In this document: positions 8,413 to 17,673 of the stretch, one piece after another | Position numbering within the stretch: position 1 is the first letter of the stretch | How the letters are laid out: every line of letters begins with the position of its first letter | From: AC-32 sp963821495 | GTDB taxonomy: Bacteria; Actinomycetota; Thermoleophilia; Gaiellales; Gaiellaceae | Length of the DNA stretch: 64,000 nucleotides | Assembly: GCA_963821495.1 (NCBI GenBank) | Contig: CAWGEA010000003.1 | Location: 1,178,001-1,242,000 of the forward strand | Direction of reading: 5' to 3' | Translations under genes and position numbers: made by a program | The notes under the pieces: model-generated | Told to the model about the DNA's origin: nothing | The model's database searches: none | What the model saw: the letters and a program-made list of their open reading frames with translations, nothing else

Positions 8413-9528
8413 GTGGAGATCCTCGCCGGCACGCAGGCGCTCGAGCCGCTTCCGTACCTCGTCACTGTCTCCGAGCAGCTCGAGCGGCTCGGCCACGACG
8501 TTCGGGTCTTTGCCGCGGACGAGGTGCCGCCACCGGAGGAGCTCCGCGTCGTCACGACGGGTCGCGGTCTGCCGCTCGCGCCCGACGTCGTCTACGCGCA
8601 GGACGCGTACGCCTCGCTCCTGCTCGCCGACCTCTACCCGCTGACACCGCAGCTCTTCGCCGTCCACGGCGACCAGGACGCATGGCTGCCGCCGCAGCTC
8701 GCGGGCGTGGTCGCGCGCGTGGTCGTGTTCGACGAGCGCGCCGCAGAACGCGCCCGCGCCGTGGCGCTGCCGCAGGTGCTCGTCCGCCTGCGCCGACCCG
8801 TCGACCTCGAGCGCGTCGCCGAGCGGCGGTCGCTGCCCGACCGGCCGCGCCGCGCGCGGCTCGCGCTCGAGGGCCTCTCGGACTACCGGCGCGGACTGGC
8901 CCAGCGCGCCTGCGCCGACGCGGGGATCTTGCTCGAGGGCGACCCCGACCTCGTGATCGGCCGCGGCGCCGTCGCGCTCGAAGGGATGGCGCTCGGGTTG
9001 CCCGTCTACGTCTACGGCGACGACGGGGGCGACGGATGGGTCACCCCCGAGCGGTACCCGCTGCTCGAGGCGGACGGCTTCTCGGGCCGCGCCGGCCCCG
9101 GCGCGACGACCTTCGAGCGGCTCCGAGCCGACCTGGACGCCTACGACCCTGCGATGGGCCCGGCCAACCGCGAGCTCGTGACGCCGCACGACGCGCGCCG
9201 CCACGCGGAGGAGCTCGTCGCCGCGCTCGGCGGGATCCAACCGCGCCCCGGCCCCGTCGACGCGCCGGTACGCGAGCTCGCGCGGCTCGTGCGCCTCGAG
9301 GCCGCGGCCGCCCGCCGCGCAGAAGCCGCGCGCGCCGAGGAGAACGCCGCGCGGGCGCGCACCCTCGAGCTCGAGCGAGAGCTTGCAGAGACCCGCGGGC
9401 GGGGAAACGAGCTCGCGGCGCGCGTCGCCGAGCTGGAGCAAGCGCTCGCCGCCACCGAACGGCAGCTCGAAGAGGCAGCCGGCCACAAGGGCCGCAGCGT
9501 CCGCGGTCTGCTCGGCCGCGAGGGCTGA
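8413..9528 (+). CDS. Glycosyltransferase-like protein with C-terminal coiled coil
   Basis: A 371-residue protein starting at GTG 8413. Residues 1-270 resemble a reduced GT-B fold: MEILAGTQALEPLPYLVTVS at the start, a short central part, and GRGAVALEGMALGLPVYVYG near residue 180, which matches the donor-binding loop seen in glycosyltransferases. The first 130 residues lack a clear acceptor domain and the protein is shorter than typical GT4 enzymes. From about residue 290 to 360 it is Glu/Ala/Arg-rich with heptad character, so a coiled coil is likely. Function is uncertain; it may be a degenerate glycosyltransferase used in a complex. Confidence 0.6.
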   Translation: MEILAGTQALEPLPYLVTVSEQLERLGHDVRVFAADEVPPPEELRVVTTGRGLPLAPDVVYAQDAYASLLLADLYPLTPQLFAVHGDQDAWLPPQLAGVVARVVVFDERAAERARAVALPQVLVRLRRPVDLERVAERRSLPDRPRRARLALEGLSDYRRGLAQRACADAGILLEGDPDLVIGRGAVALEGMALGLPVYVYGDDGGDGWVTPERYPLLEADGFSGRAGPGATTFERLRADLDAYDPAMGPANRELVTPHDARRHAEELVAALGGIQPRPGPVDAPVRELARLVRLEAAAARRAEAARAEENAARARTLELERELAETRGRGNELAARVAELEQALAATERQLEEAAGHKGRSVRGLLGREG

Positions 9529-9643
9529 GTTCCCTCGATCGAGTGATGACCGATTTGCGAGTTACCCCGATGGTGGCTTCGAGGCATACGAACGAACCCC
9601 GAGCTCAGCGGCCGAGCTCGACTCGCTCGTCTCACCCGACTCC

Positions 9644-12553
9644 ATGGCCGCTGACCGCAGACTTCTCGCCGCCGCATTTGCCGCCATCGCGTTCCTGACG
9701 GCCGGGCCGGCGCGCGGCGCCGTTGCGCGCCCGACCCAAACCGCCCCGGCCGCCGGCGCGACCGTCCAGTTCCTTCCCTCATTTGCATGGACGCAGGTTG
9801 CGGGCGCCGACAAGTACGAGTTCCAGATCAGCGCCGACGCCGGGATGAACTCGCCGGTGCTCGGCACCGGCAAGGACGACTTCTTCACCCGGAACACGCG
9901 GGCGACCCTGAAGCAGACCGTCCCCAACGGGACGTACTGGTGGCGCGTGCGCGCGACCAATGAAGCGGGTGAGGTCTCGCAGTGGACGCAGCCGCGGTCG
10001 TTCCGGAAGCTCTGGAACCTGCGGCCCGCGCTGCAGAAGCCGGGCCCCGGCGACTCGCTCTCCTTCCCGTCCAAGCCCGTTGTTCTGCAGTGGTCGGGGA
10101 TCGCCGGTGCCGCCCACTACCTCGTCTCCGTCGCCAGCGACCCGACGCTCGGCTCGCTCGTGTTCCACTACGGGAACCAGGACGACCCGAAGGGGCCGCC
10201 CAACGTGGCCGCGACCTCGGCCGCGATCACGTCGGCCCTCGCCCCGGGCCCGTACTACTGGAGCGTCATGCCGGTGGACGCCGAGGGCAACCGCGGCGTC
10301 TCCACGCCGGTCTCGTCGTTCTCGTGGCTCTGGAATTCGGTGACCGTCACGCACCTGGACGACCTGAACGCCGCACCCGAGGCCTTCGACCCGCGCTTCT
10401 CCTGGAATCCGGTTCCGGGCGCGGCCCGCTACGAGGTGGAGATCAACTCCTCAGTGGACTTCGCCCCCGGGTCGAAGGTGTGCTGCACGGGCAGCACGAT
10501 CGCCACCTCGCTGTCGCCGACGCAGATCCTCAAGGACAACGTCTACTACTGGCGCATGCGGGCTGTCGACCCCGAGGGCAACGCCGGCGTGTGGAACTCC
10601 GGCGGCTCGTTCACCAAGACGTTCGACAAGGTCGCGCCGGCGGGCCCCGTGCCGGGGACGAGCATCAAGACCCTGCGCATGCGCGACAACCTGGCCGACC
10701 CCGGCACCGACATCGACCTGGTCACGGCCGGCTATCAGACCCAGGTGCCCGTCGTCCGCTGGGACCCGGTCCCGGGCGCGGCCAGCTACGAGATACAGGT
10801 CGCGGACTGGAACGGCAGCATCTGCCTCTGGGGCACCGCCGACTACCTGAAGAACACGGCCGTCCCGGAATGGAGCCCGCTTGCGAGCACCGGCGCCGAC
10901 CCCGCCCCGTGGCAGGGCACGATGGCCGAGGACGTGCTGCCGGCGGTCACCCCCGGCACCTACTGCTTCCGCGTCCGGGCCCGCGCCGACCGAGCACCGG
11001 GCAACCAGGAGGTCTGGGGCGACTACACCTACCTGCAGAACGGCAGCACCGACTCCAAGGACCCGGTCGGGCCGGCGTTCACCTGGACCGGCTATCCCAA
11101 CCCGAGCGACCCAGGCGCTTCCTTGGGCTGCGGCGGGTACCCGTGCACCGCCGACTACCTCGGGCCGCTCGTCGGCACGACGGTGGCGCGCACGCCGCTC
11201 TTCACCTGGAAGCCGCTCCTGGGTGCGAACAGCTACTTCGTGGTCGTCGCGAAGGACGCGAACTTCAGCAACATCATCGACGAGGCGTTCACGCGGATTC
11301 CGGCGTACGCGCCGCGCAACCAGCTCAAGCCGACGACTTACCCGGACGAGACGACGACGTTCTACTGGGCCGTGCTGCCCGCGACGCTGGCGAACGGAAA
11401 CGACGCCTTGACGATCTCGCTCAGCTCGGACAAGGGGTCGTTCCAGAAGCAGTCGACGCCGCCCTCGCTCGTGTCGCCGGTCGGCGTCCAGGCCTTCCTC
11501 GACCAGCCGACCTTCCGCTGGACGCCGACGCTCGGGGCTCGCCGCTACCGGCTGCAGGTCTCGGCCGACCCGACCTTCGGCTCGCCGCTCGACGACGTCG
11601 TCACCGACGCAACCTCGTACTCGAGTGACACGACCTACCCCGCCGACACCGTCCTCTACTGGCGCGTCCGCGCCGACGACGAGAACCTCACCGGCCTGAC
11701 CTGGTCCGCCACCGGCACCTTCCAGAAGAAGCTGGCGACGCCCGTGCCGAGCGCATCGAATCCGGTCAAGGGCGAGTCGCTGCCGGTCTGGGGCTGGAGC
11801 CCGGTTCAGGGTGCGGCCTCGTACGACCTGGCGGTCGACCAGCCCGACGGTACGCATCGCGACTTCTCCGATTTCCGCACCCCCGTCGCGTCGTTCATCA
11901 AGATGACCGGCACGGGCGTCTGGCACTGGCGGGTGCGCGCCGAGTTCCCGAAGGACACGACGGGCACGGTCCCGGGCCCGTATTCGGCGACGCAGTCGTT
12001 CACGCGCACGATCGGCGAGCCGGCGAACGCACGCACCGACAGCGACCGGGATCACGTCGTGCTGAGCTGGGACCCGCGGCTGGGCGTGAAGGAGTACAAG
12101 CTTCAGATTGCGTCGCTGCCCGACTTCAGCCGTGTCATCGAGACGGTCTCGACCGACAACCCGAGCTACGCGCCGACCATGACCCAGTACGGGTACCAGT
12201 CGGGAGGCACGCTCTACTGGCGCGTTGCCGGGGTGGACGAGGACCGCAACCAGGGCGACTGGACGCAGGTCCAGCAGATCAGGCTGCAGCCCCGTTTGCG
12301 GCTGTCCCTCCTCGGCGGGGCTCGCCGGAAGTTCGCCAGCCGGGTCACGGCCCGCGTACGCGACGGGCAGGGACATCGTCTCGCCGGTGTGCGCGTGCGG
12401 ATCACCGGCGCCGGCGTACGCGCAGTCGCGAAGAGGACGAACAAGATGGGCCAGGTCGTCTTCACCGTGAAGCCGAGGAAACGAGGCAAGCTGGTCTTCA
12501 GCGCGACGAAGGCCGGATACCAGCCCGCCTACCGGTCGATGAGCGTCCGATGA
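9644..12553 (+). CDS. Secreted fibronectin-III-like repeat protein, 969 aa
   Basis: The ATG at 9644 starts a clear Sec signal peptide (LLAAAFAAIAFLTAGPARGA). At least eight repeats of about 90-110 residues follow, each with a core like W.P..GA..YE.Q.. and a closing YYWRVRA.D..G element, which matches fibronectin-III-type beta sandwiches. The last 85 residues (RLRLSLLGGARR onward) look like a separate Ig-like domain with AGVRVRITGAG and NKMGQVVFTV. No sortase signal or membrane anchor is visible at the C-terminus. The protein is probably extracellular and adhesive or structural. The upstream in-frame extension to 9383 overlaps the previous gene and was rejected. Confidence 0.82.
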   Translation: MAADRRLLAAAFAAIAFLTAGPARGAVARPTQTAPAAGATVQFLPSFAWTQVAGADKYEFQISADAGMNSPVLGTGKDDFFTRNTRATLKQTVPNGTYWWRVRATNEAGEVSQWTQPRSFRKLWNLRPALQKPGPGDSLSFPSKPVVLQWSGIAGAAHYLVSVASDPTLGSLVFHYGNQDDPKGPPNVAATSAAITSALAPGPYYWSVMPVDAEGNRGVSTPVSSFSWLWNSVTVTHLDDLNAAPEAFDPRFSWNPVPGAARYEVEINSSVDFAPGSKVCCTGSTIATSLSPTQILKDNVYYWRMRAVDPEGNAGVWNSGGSFTKTFDKVAPAGPVPGTSIKTLRMRDNLADPGTDIDLVTAGYQTQVPVVRWDPVPGAASYEIQVADWNGSICLWGTADYLKNTAVPEWSPLASTGADPAPWQGTMAEDVLPAVTPGTYCFRVRARADRAPGNQEVWGDYTYLQNGSTDSKDPVGPAFTWTGYPNPSDPGASLGCGGYPCTADYLGPLVGTTVARTPLFTWKPLLGANSYFVVVAKDANFSNIIDEAFTRIPAYAPRNQLKPTTYPDETTTFYWAVLPATLANGNDALTISLSSDKGSFQKQSTPPSLVSPVGVQAFLDQPTFRWTPTLGARRYRLQVSADPTFGSPLDDVVTDATSYSSDTTYPADTVLYWRVRADDENLTGLTWSATGTFQKKLATPVPSASNPVKGESLPVWGWSPVQGAASYDLAVDQPDGTHRDFSDFRTPVASFIKMTGTGVWHWRVRAEFPKDTTGTVPGPYSATQSFTRTIGEPANARTDSDRDHVVLSWDPRLGVKEYKLQIASLPDFSRVIETVSTDNPSYAPTMTQYGYQSGGTLYWRVAGVDEDRNQGDWTQVQQIRLQPRLRLSLLGGARRKFASRVTARVRDGQGHRLAGVRVRITGAGVRAVAKRTNKMGQVVFTVKPRKRGKLVFSATKAGYQPAYRSMSVR

Positions 12554-12678
12554 AGCGCGAGCAGGCCACCGGCGTTCGTCGGGAGCAGCCCGCGCAGCCG
12601 GTCACGCCGCGGCGCATCTGGCGCGTCTTCGAGTACCGCCGCCCCGCCCCGGCACGGCGCATCCGCTTCACGACCTAG
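12550..12678 (+). CDS. Small basic protein, 42 aa (tentative)
   Basis: An ATG overlaps the stop of the repeat-protein gene (ATGA) and opens a 42-codon frame ending with TAG at 12676-12678. The product is strongly basic, with RRIWRVFEYRRP in the middle, and has no membrane segment. The overlap suggests coupled translation. I recognise no family, so this could be a chance ORF. Confidence 0.35.
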   Translation: MKREQATGVRREQPAQPVTPRRIWRVFEYRRPAPARRIRFTT

Positions 12679-12735
12679 CTGCGGATTCGCGCAAGGCCGC
12701 TCGTCGCCCCGCGCGCGTCGGGGATGATGTGTGCC

Positions 12736-12888
12736 ATGACCCTGCTCTGGTTCGTGATCTGGCTGGTCTCGAACGTGTTCGGCAACGACGCGCCGCTGCG
12801 GCTCGACCCGGTCAACTGGTGGATGGGCACGCTTCTCCTGGCGATCGCGCTCGACCTCGCCGGGCAGCACGCGACGTCTCGACACTAG
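12736..12888 (+). CDS. Small membrane protein, 50 aa
   Basis: The frame encodes MTLLWFVIWLVSNVFG, then a polar turn (NDAPLRLDPVNWW) and a second hydrophobic stretch (MGTLLLAIALDLAG), ending GQHATSRH. Two membrane segments and a conserved-looking NWW turn suggest a real small membrane protein. In-frame ATGs at 12724 and 12727 would add four or three residues. It is convergent with the cyclase gene, whose stop is twelve bases away. Confidence 0.6.
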   Translation: MTLLWFVIWLVSNVFGNDAPLRLDPVNWWMGTLLLAIALDLAGQHATSRH

Positions 12889-12899
12889 CCGACCGAAGC

Positions 12900-15800
12900 C
12901 TAGACCGCCGCCGCGGCCCGCGCGTCGAGGCGCTCGAGCCACGGTGCCGCTTCGAGGCGCTCGAAGATCTCGCGCGCCTCGGTCAGCAGTGGCTCGGCCT
13001 CCTCGGCGCGGCCGTTCGCGCCGAGCCACTCGCCTTGCTCGAGCAGGGTCACCGCCAGCCAGAAGCGCGCGCCGACCTCGCGCAGCAGCGCCGCCGAGCT
13101 GCGGAAGCGCTGCTCCGCCGTCTCCGCGTCGCCGCCCTTGGCCGCCGCGTGCGCGTCGTAGCGCGACACCTGTGCGTCGACGAACGGCGAGCGCTTCGCC
13201 GGGCTGAACGCGCGGACCTGCTCGAAGATCGGAGCGACCGCCTCGATGTCGCCGAGGGCCACGGCTGCCTCGATCGCCGCGGCGAGCGACTGCTTGAAGT
13301 ACGGGTGGTCTGCGCCGACGGTGCCGCGCATGAAGCAGTTCTCCTGGAGCTGAGCCAGCGCGTCGGCGTAGCGGCCCTCGGCGCGCGCGACCGCGGCGCG
13401 GCCGACCGCGACGCCGGCCCGCTCCTGCGCCTCGGCACGCGGCTCGGCCGGCACGTACGCCAGGATCTCACGGGCCTCGTCCAGACGGCCTCGCGCGACG
13501 TCAATCGGGACCAGCAGCCCGGCGAAGTCGAGCCGCAGCGACCAGACGAGCTCGTCCCAGCCGGCCGCGCGCAGCTCGTCGAGCGAAGGCGCGATGCCGT
13601 CCCACTCACCGAAGAAGTAGCGATTCGTGCGGAGGTGTCCGACGAACGACTCCTCCCACTGGCGGCTTCCTCGCCGGCGGGCGAGCTCGAGCCCTTCCTC
13701 GTCGATCCGGCTCGCCTCCTCGATGCGATCGCGGCAGGCGGCCAGGTACGAGAGGTTGAAGTACGCGCGCAGCGCGGCTTCGCCCAGGTCGTGCTCGAGC
13801 GCGAGATCGAGTGCGTGGCGGACGAGCGCGAGGCCCTCCTCGGGGTGTCCCCGCTGGTTGACGATCAGGCCCTTGGTGTTGAGCGCGTCGGAGAGGGCGG
13901 CGGGAAGCAGCTGTGCCTCGGCGATCTCGAGCGCGAACTCCAGCGGCCCGATCGTTCCGTCGAGGTCGTCGAGCAGATAGCGGAAGCGCGCCAGCTGGCC
14001 CGCGAGCATCGCCAGGTCGGCGTCCGGCTCGTCGCGCGAGAGAACTTCGAACGACCGCCCCATGCGCTCGGTGGCGACGTCGACCTGGCCGTGGTTGAAA
14101 CAGGCCATCGCGAGCCTCGCCTCGCCGCGCGCGGCCGGGTGGGTGAGCCCCTCGCCTTGCCAGAGCTCGATCGCGCGCTCGAGCAGCGCGATCGCCTGGT
14201 CGCCCCGGCGGGCGTCGTCGGCGCAGATGCCCGCCTGCTCCAGGAGCTCCGCCTGCTGGCTCGGCTCCTCGGCGAGCTCGGCGGCCTCCTCGAAGTAGCG
14301 CTGCGCCTGCTCGTTCGCCGCCAGCGAGGCGGCGCGGCGGCCGGCCCGCGCCAGTGCCTCGCGGGCGGCAGTCCGGATCTCGGCCGCGTCCGCGGCCGTG
14401 GGCTCGGCGCGATAGGCGTCGAGGTAGTGCGAGGCGATCACCTCCACGATCTCGGCCTCCTCGGCGCCCCAGTTCTGCTCCAGGTGCCGCGCCGCCGCGA
14501 GGTGGCGCGCCTTGCGCTCCTTTCGCGAGAGCGTGTCGTGTGCGATCCGCTGGACGAGCGCCTGCAAGAAGCCGTAGTTGCCACGCTCGGGCGAACGGGG
14601 GTCCGACTGGACGCTCAGCAGGTCCTTGCGCACCAGCGAGGCGAGGATCGGCTCGAGCTCCTCCTCCGACATCCCCGTCAGGACCGCGAGCCCGGGCCTG
14701 GTGAACGTCTTGCCGAGCACGGCTGCGTCGTCGACCACGCGGCGCTCGCCCGGCTCGAGGTCGTCGAGTCGCGCGGCGATCAGCCCGTGCAGCGTCTCGG
14801 GCACCTCGAGCGAGCCGACGTCCTCCGCGGCGAGGTAGCAGTCCCCTTCGCGGCGGACGAGGCCGCGGTCGAGCAGCATTCGCACCGTTTCGACGGCATA
14901 GAGCGGCACGCCCTCCGCACGCTCGCGGATCCGCGTGCGGAGCTCCTCCGGCAGGCCCGGGACGAGCCCGGCGAGGAGCGCGTCCATCGCCTCGTCGCGC
15001 AGCGGCTCGAGCGTCAGCGAGGTGAAGTCCCGCTTTGAGGCACTCCACCGCGGGTGCTTCTCCGCCAGCTCCGGCCGCGCGAGCGTGAGCACGAAGAGCG
15101 GGTGGCCGCGCGACCAGTCGAGCAGGTAGCCGACGAAGTCGAGCAGGGCCGCGTCCGCCCACTGCAGGTCTTCGAAGACGAGCACCACGGGTCCCTGCTC
15201 GGTGAGGCGCTCGAAGAACAGGCGCCACGCGGCGAAGAGGTCGTCGCGCGCGAACGACTCCTGCTCGGCCGCCCCCAGCAGCTGCGCCAGCCGCGGCTCG
15301 ACCCAGGCGCGCTCTTCCTCGTCGCCCACGTAGGTCTCGAGCGTCGCACGCAGCTTCGCCGCCGCGGCTTCCGGGCCCTCCTGCTCGGTGATCCCGGCCC
15401 GCATTCGCACCATCTCCGCGAGGGCCCAGTAGGCGACCCCGTCGCCGTAGGCGAGGCAGCGACCGCGATGCCAGTACACGTCGCCGACGAGGCCGTCGAG
15501 GTACTTCTCGAACTCCCACGACAGACGCGTCTTGCCGATGCCCGCGATCCCGATGATGGACACGAGCCGCGCGCGCCGCTCCTCGGCTGTCGCGTGGAAG
15601 AGGTCCTTGACGAGCCGCAGCTCGCCCTCGCGGCCGACGAACGGCGCCTCCAGACCGGTCGCACGGCTCTCGCCGCGGCGCGACGCGATCACGCGCTCCG
15701 CCCGCCAGAGCGGCACCGGCTCCGTCTTCCCCTTCAGCTCGTGCTCCCCGGCGTCGGCGTAGGCGATCGCCGCCTCGCTCGCGCGCCGCGCCCGCTCGCC

Positions 15801-16406
15801 GACGAGCACCGTCCCCGGCTCCGCGACGGACTGGACGCGCGAGGCCGTGTTCACGAGGTCGCCGGCGACCATGCCCTGACCCTCCGCTCCGACCGTGACC
15901 GCGGCCTCACCCGTGACGACCCCGACTCGCATCGCCAGCGACGGCGCGTCCACGTCGTCGCCGAGCGCCGCGACCACCTCGACGAGCTCGAGCCCGGCAC
16001 GCACCGCGCGCTCCGGGTCGTCCTCGCGCGCGACCGGCGTGCCCCAGACGGCCATCACCGCGTCGCCGATGAACTTCTCGATCGTCCCGCCGTAGCGCTC
16101 GACGACCCGCCGCGCGGTCTCGAAGTAGCCCGAGAGCAGCTCGCGCACCTCTTCGGGGTCGCGGTTCTCGGAGAGCGTCGTGAAGCCGACGAGGTCACCG
16201 AAGAGGACGGAGACGAGCCGCCGCTCGGCCTGCACCGCCTGTGGCCGCGCGTCGGCCTCGAGCGGAGCGCCGCATTCGCCGCAGAAGCGGTCGTCCGGCT
16301 CGTTCGCAGCCCCGCACGCGGCGCAGGCACGCGCCAGCGGCGCACCGCAGCTCGAGCAGAACTTCCGGCCCGGGCGATTCTCGGCTCCGCAGGCTGAACA
16401 GCTCAT
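12900..16406 (-). CDS. Class III nucleotide cyclase - ATPase - TPR regulator, 1168 aa
   Basis: Residues 1-50 carry zinc-ribbon motifs (CSACGAENRPG, CSSCGAP, CAACGAAN, CGECGAP). Residues about 60-230 form a class III cyclase homology domain: the metal-binding Asp in LFGDLVGFT, GTIEKFIGDAVMAVWG and the NTASR motif are all present, so catalysis is plausible. An AAA/STAND-type ATPase follows (FVGREGEL, Walker A GIAGIGKTRL, Walker B VVLVFEDLQWAD). The C-terminal half is alpha-helical with TPR-like repeats. The ATG at 16406 precedes the first zinc ribbon; the longer upstream frame is low-complexity shadow. The stimulus sensed by the TPR/ATPase part is unknown. Confidence 0.88.
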   Translation of the reverse strand: MSCSACGAENRPGRKFCSSCGAPLARACAACGAANEPDDRFCGECGAPLEADARPQAVQAERRLVSVLFGDLVGFTTLSENRDPEEVRELLSGYFETARRVVERYGGTIEKFIGDAVMAVWGTPVAREDDPERAVRAGLELVEVVAALGDDVDAPSLAMRVGVVTGEAAVTVGAEGQGMVAGDLVNTASRVQSVAEPGTVLVGERARRASEAAIAYADAGEHELKGKTEPVPLWRAERVIASRRGESRATGLEAPFVGREGELRLVKDLFHATAEERRARLVSIIGIAGIGKTRLSWEFEKYLDGLVGDVYWHRGRCLAYGDGVAYWALAEMVRMRAGITEQEGPEAAAAKLRATLETYVGDEEERAWVEPRLAQLLGAAEQESFARDDLFAAWRLFFERLTEQGPVVLVFEDLQWADAALLDFVGYLLDWSRGHPLFVLTLARPELAEKHPRWSASKRDFTSLTLEPLRDEAMDALLAGLVPGLPEELRTRIRERAEGVPLYAVETVRMLLDRGLVRREGDCYLAAEDVGSLEVPETLHGLIAARLDDLEPGERRVVDDAAVLGKTFTRPGLAVLTGMSEEELEPILASLVRKDLLSVQSDPRSPERGNYGFLQALVQRIAHDTLSRKERKARHLAAARHLEQNWGAEEAEIVEVIASHYLDAYRAEPTAADAAEIRTAAREALARAGRRAASLAANEQAQRYFEEAAELAEEPSQQAELLEQAGICADDARRGDQAIALLERAIELWQGEGLTHPAARGEARLAMACFNHGQVDVATERMGRSFEVLSRDEPDADLAMLAGQLARFRYLLDDLDGTIGPLEFALEIAEAQLLPAALSDALNTKGLIVNQRGHPEEGLALVRHALDLALEHDLGEAALRAYFNLSYLAACRDRIEEASRIDEEGLELARRRGSRQWEESFVGHLRTNRYFFGEWDGIAPSLDELRAAGWDELVWSLRLDFAGLLVPIDVARGRLDEAREILAYVPAEPRAEAQERAGVAVGRAAVARAEGRYADALAQLQENCFMRGTVGADHPYFKQSLAAAIEAAVALGDIEAVAPIFEQVRAFSPAKRSPFVDAQVSRYDAHAAAKGGDAETAEQRFRSSAALLREVGARFWLAVTLLEQGEWLGANGRAEEAEPLLTEAREIFERLEAAPWLERLDARAAAAV

Positions 16407-16414
16407 GTCGTGCT

Positions 16415-16810
16415 CTAGTCCTCCCAGGTCCAGTTCGGATCGGGGGCGTCGCCGTCGCCCGGCCCCGTGTTCGGCGCGCCGACCGCGATCACCTCCGCGC
16501 CGTCGGGGCCGCCCTTGATCCCCCGCATCACGTGCGGCGGGACGCGCACGGCGCTGAACGGCCGCAGCTCGACCACGTCGTCGCCGACCTTCATCTCGGC
16601 CGAGCCGCTGACGAGGACGTAGATCTCCTCCTGCCGCTTGTGCCGGTGCCCGTGGCTCTTCGCCCCGGGTGCAAACCGGAGGTAGCTGACGCCGCAGTGC
16701 TCGCAATTGAGCGCGGTCCGGCCGAAGCGGAGGTTGAACTGCGCCGGGTCGAGTCCGAGATTGGCCGCCTGGTCGTCGACGTCGGTCAGGTTGACGTGGC
16801 TGTATTCCAT
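16415..16810 (-). CDS. Cupin-domain protein
   Basis: A 131-residue single-domain cupin. The metal-binding motif 1 appears as GAKSHGHRHKRQEEIYVLVSG (near residue 48) and a weaker motif 2 follows (PFSAVRVPPHVMRG). A CEHCG pair near residue 36 could bind metal or form a disulfide. It lies eight bases upstream of the cyclase gene on the same strand, so the two are probably co-transcribed. The substrate cannot be read from the sequence; it may be a small regulatory or sugar-binding cupin. Confidence 0.8.
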   Translation of the reverse strand: MEYSHVNLTDVDDQAANLGLDPAQFNLRFGRTALNCEHCGVSYLRFAPGAKSHGHRHKRQEEIYVLVSGSAEMKVGDDVVELRPFSAVRVPPHVMRGIKGGPDGAEVIAVGAPNTGPGDGDAPDPNWTWED

Positions 16811-16968
16811 GGGTCGTTCGCCTCCGTTGTCGTTTCGCGAGGGGTGCTTATGCTCGCCTACGCGCCGAATGCGAGCAACACCGGCCCGTCCGGTGTCACC
16901 TGGATCGGATGATGCGGGGGCGCCGGGAGCGGACGATGCTCGACCCGTAAACCGACCGGGAGGCCAGC

Positions 16969-17139
16969 ATGTGGTGGGGCATCGGATTCGGCGCGATCCT
17001 GTACGTGACGCTCTTGGTGACGCTCGGCATCTCGACCGCGAACCGGGGCCACTGGTTCCTGTTCGGCTTCGGGATGCTGTTCCCGATCCTCTGGCTGATC
17101 GGCGTCCTGATCCCGCCGAAAACGGGCCAGCCGGCGTAA
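16969..17139 (+). CDS. Small two-helix membrane protein, 56 aa
   Basis: The frame starts at ATG 16969 after a GGGAGG ribosome-binding site (16958-16963) and encodes MWWGIGFGAILYVTLLVTLG, a short polar loop (ISTANRGHW) and a second hydrophobic helix (FLFGFGMLFPILWLIGVLI), ending PPKTGQPA. It looks like a two-helix membrane protein of unknown role. Its stop lies ten bases from the end of the convergent reductase-like gene. Confidence 0.65.
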   Translation: MWWGIGFGAILYVTLLVTLGISTANRGHWFLFGFGMLFPILWLIGVLIPPKTGQPA

Positions 17140-17149
17140 CGGGTCTGCG

Positions 17150-17673
17150 TCAGGAGTAGGCGTAGACGATCTCGACCGAGCCCTCGGGGAGCGCGCGCTC
17201 GCTCTCGAGCGTCAGTTTGACGCCGGACGTGGCCGCCGGGGTGAGCCGCATGCCGGTTCCCAGCAGCAGCGGCAGCACGATCAGCCCGAGCTTGTCGAGT
17301 GCTCCGAGGGCGCGGAAGGTCTCGATCGTGCGAGGCCCGCCGACGAGGTGGACGTCGCCGCCTTGATTCGCCTTCCGGAGCCGCTCGAGCAACCTTGCCG
17401 GTTCGCTGTCGACGACCACGTGCTCCGGTGTCCCGGCCGGTCGATGTGATCCGAGCACGAACACGTCCAGGTCCGGCCAGGGCCAGCGGTCGGCGCCGAG
17501 CGCTGGCTCGAACGTCGTGCGGCCCATCAGCACCGCCTCGCAGGCCTGCTGAAACTCGGGAAAGCCGTGGCTCTTGCCGGGGACGAAGGTCGGGTCGGCG
17601 AGCTGGGCCGGCCATCCGTCGGTGTGGTCACGTAGCCGTCGGCACTGATGCACATGCGTGTCCGGATCTGCAC
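17150..17673 (-). CDS. Dihydrofolate reductase-family (RibD C-terminal-like) protein, frameshifted
   Basis: The downstream frame (17150 to about 17620) encodes DGWPAQLADPTF, GRTTFEPALGADRW, HLVGGPRTIETF and LLLGTGMRLTP, the pattern of small DHFR/RibD-like reductases such as the YwjB/YyaP group. The N-terminal strand and substrate loop (MCISADGYVTTP) lie in another frame, starting at GTG 17673 or ATG 17655. One base is missing near 17620 between CCG and ACGGATGG. Restoring it gives a normal protein of about 174 residues. NADPH-dependent reduction is a family expectation. Confidence 0.7.

Noticed and set aside
10451..12376. 641-codon reverse frame
   Set aside because: It mirrors the fibronectin-like gene, whose forward translation has a signal peptide and regular repeats; the reverse is Arg/Val/Gly-rich shadow.
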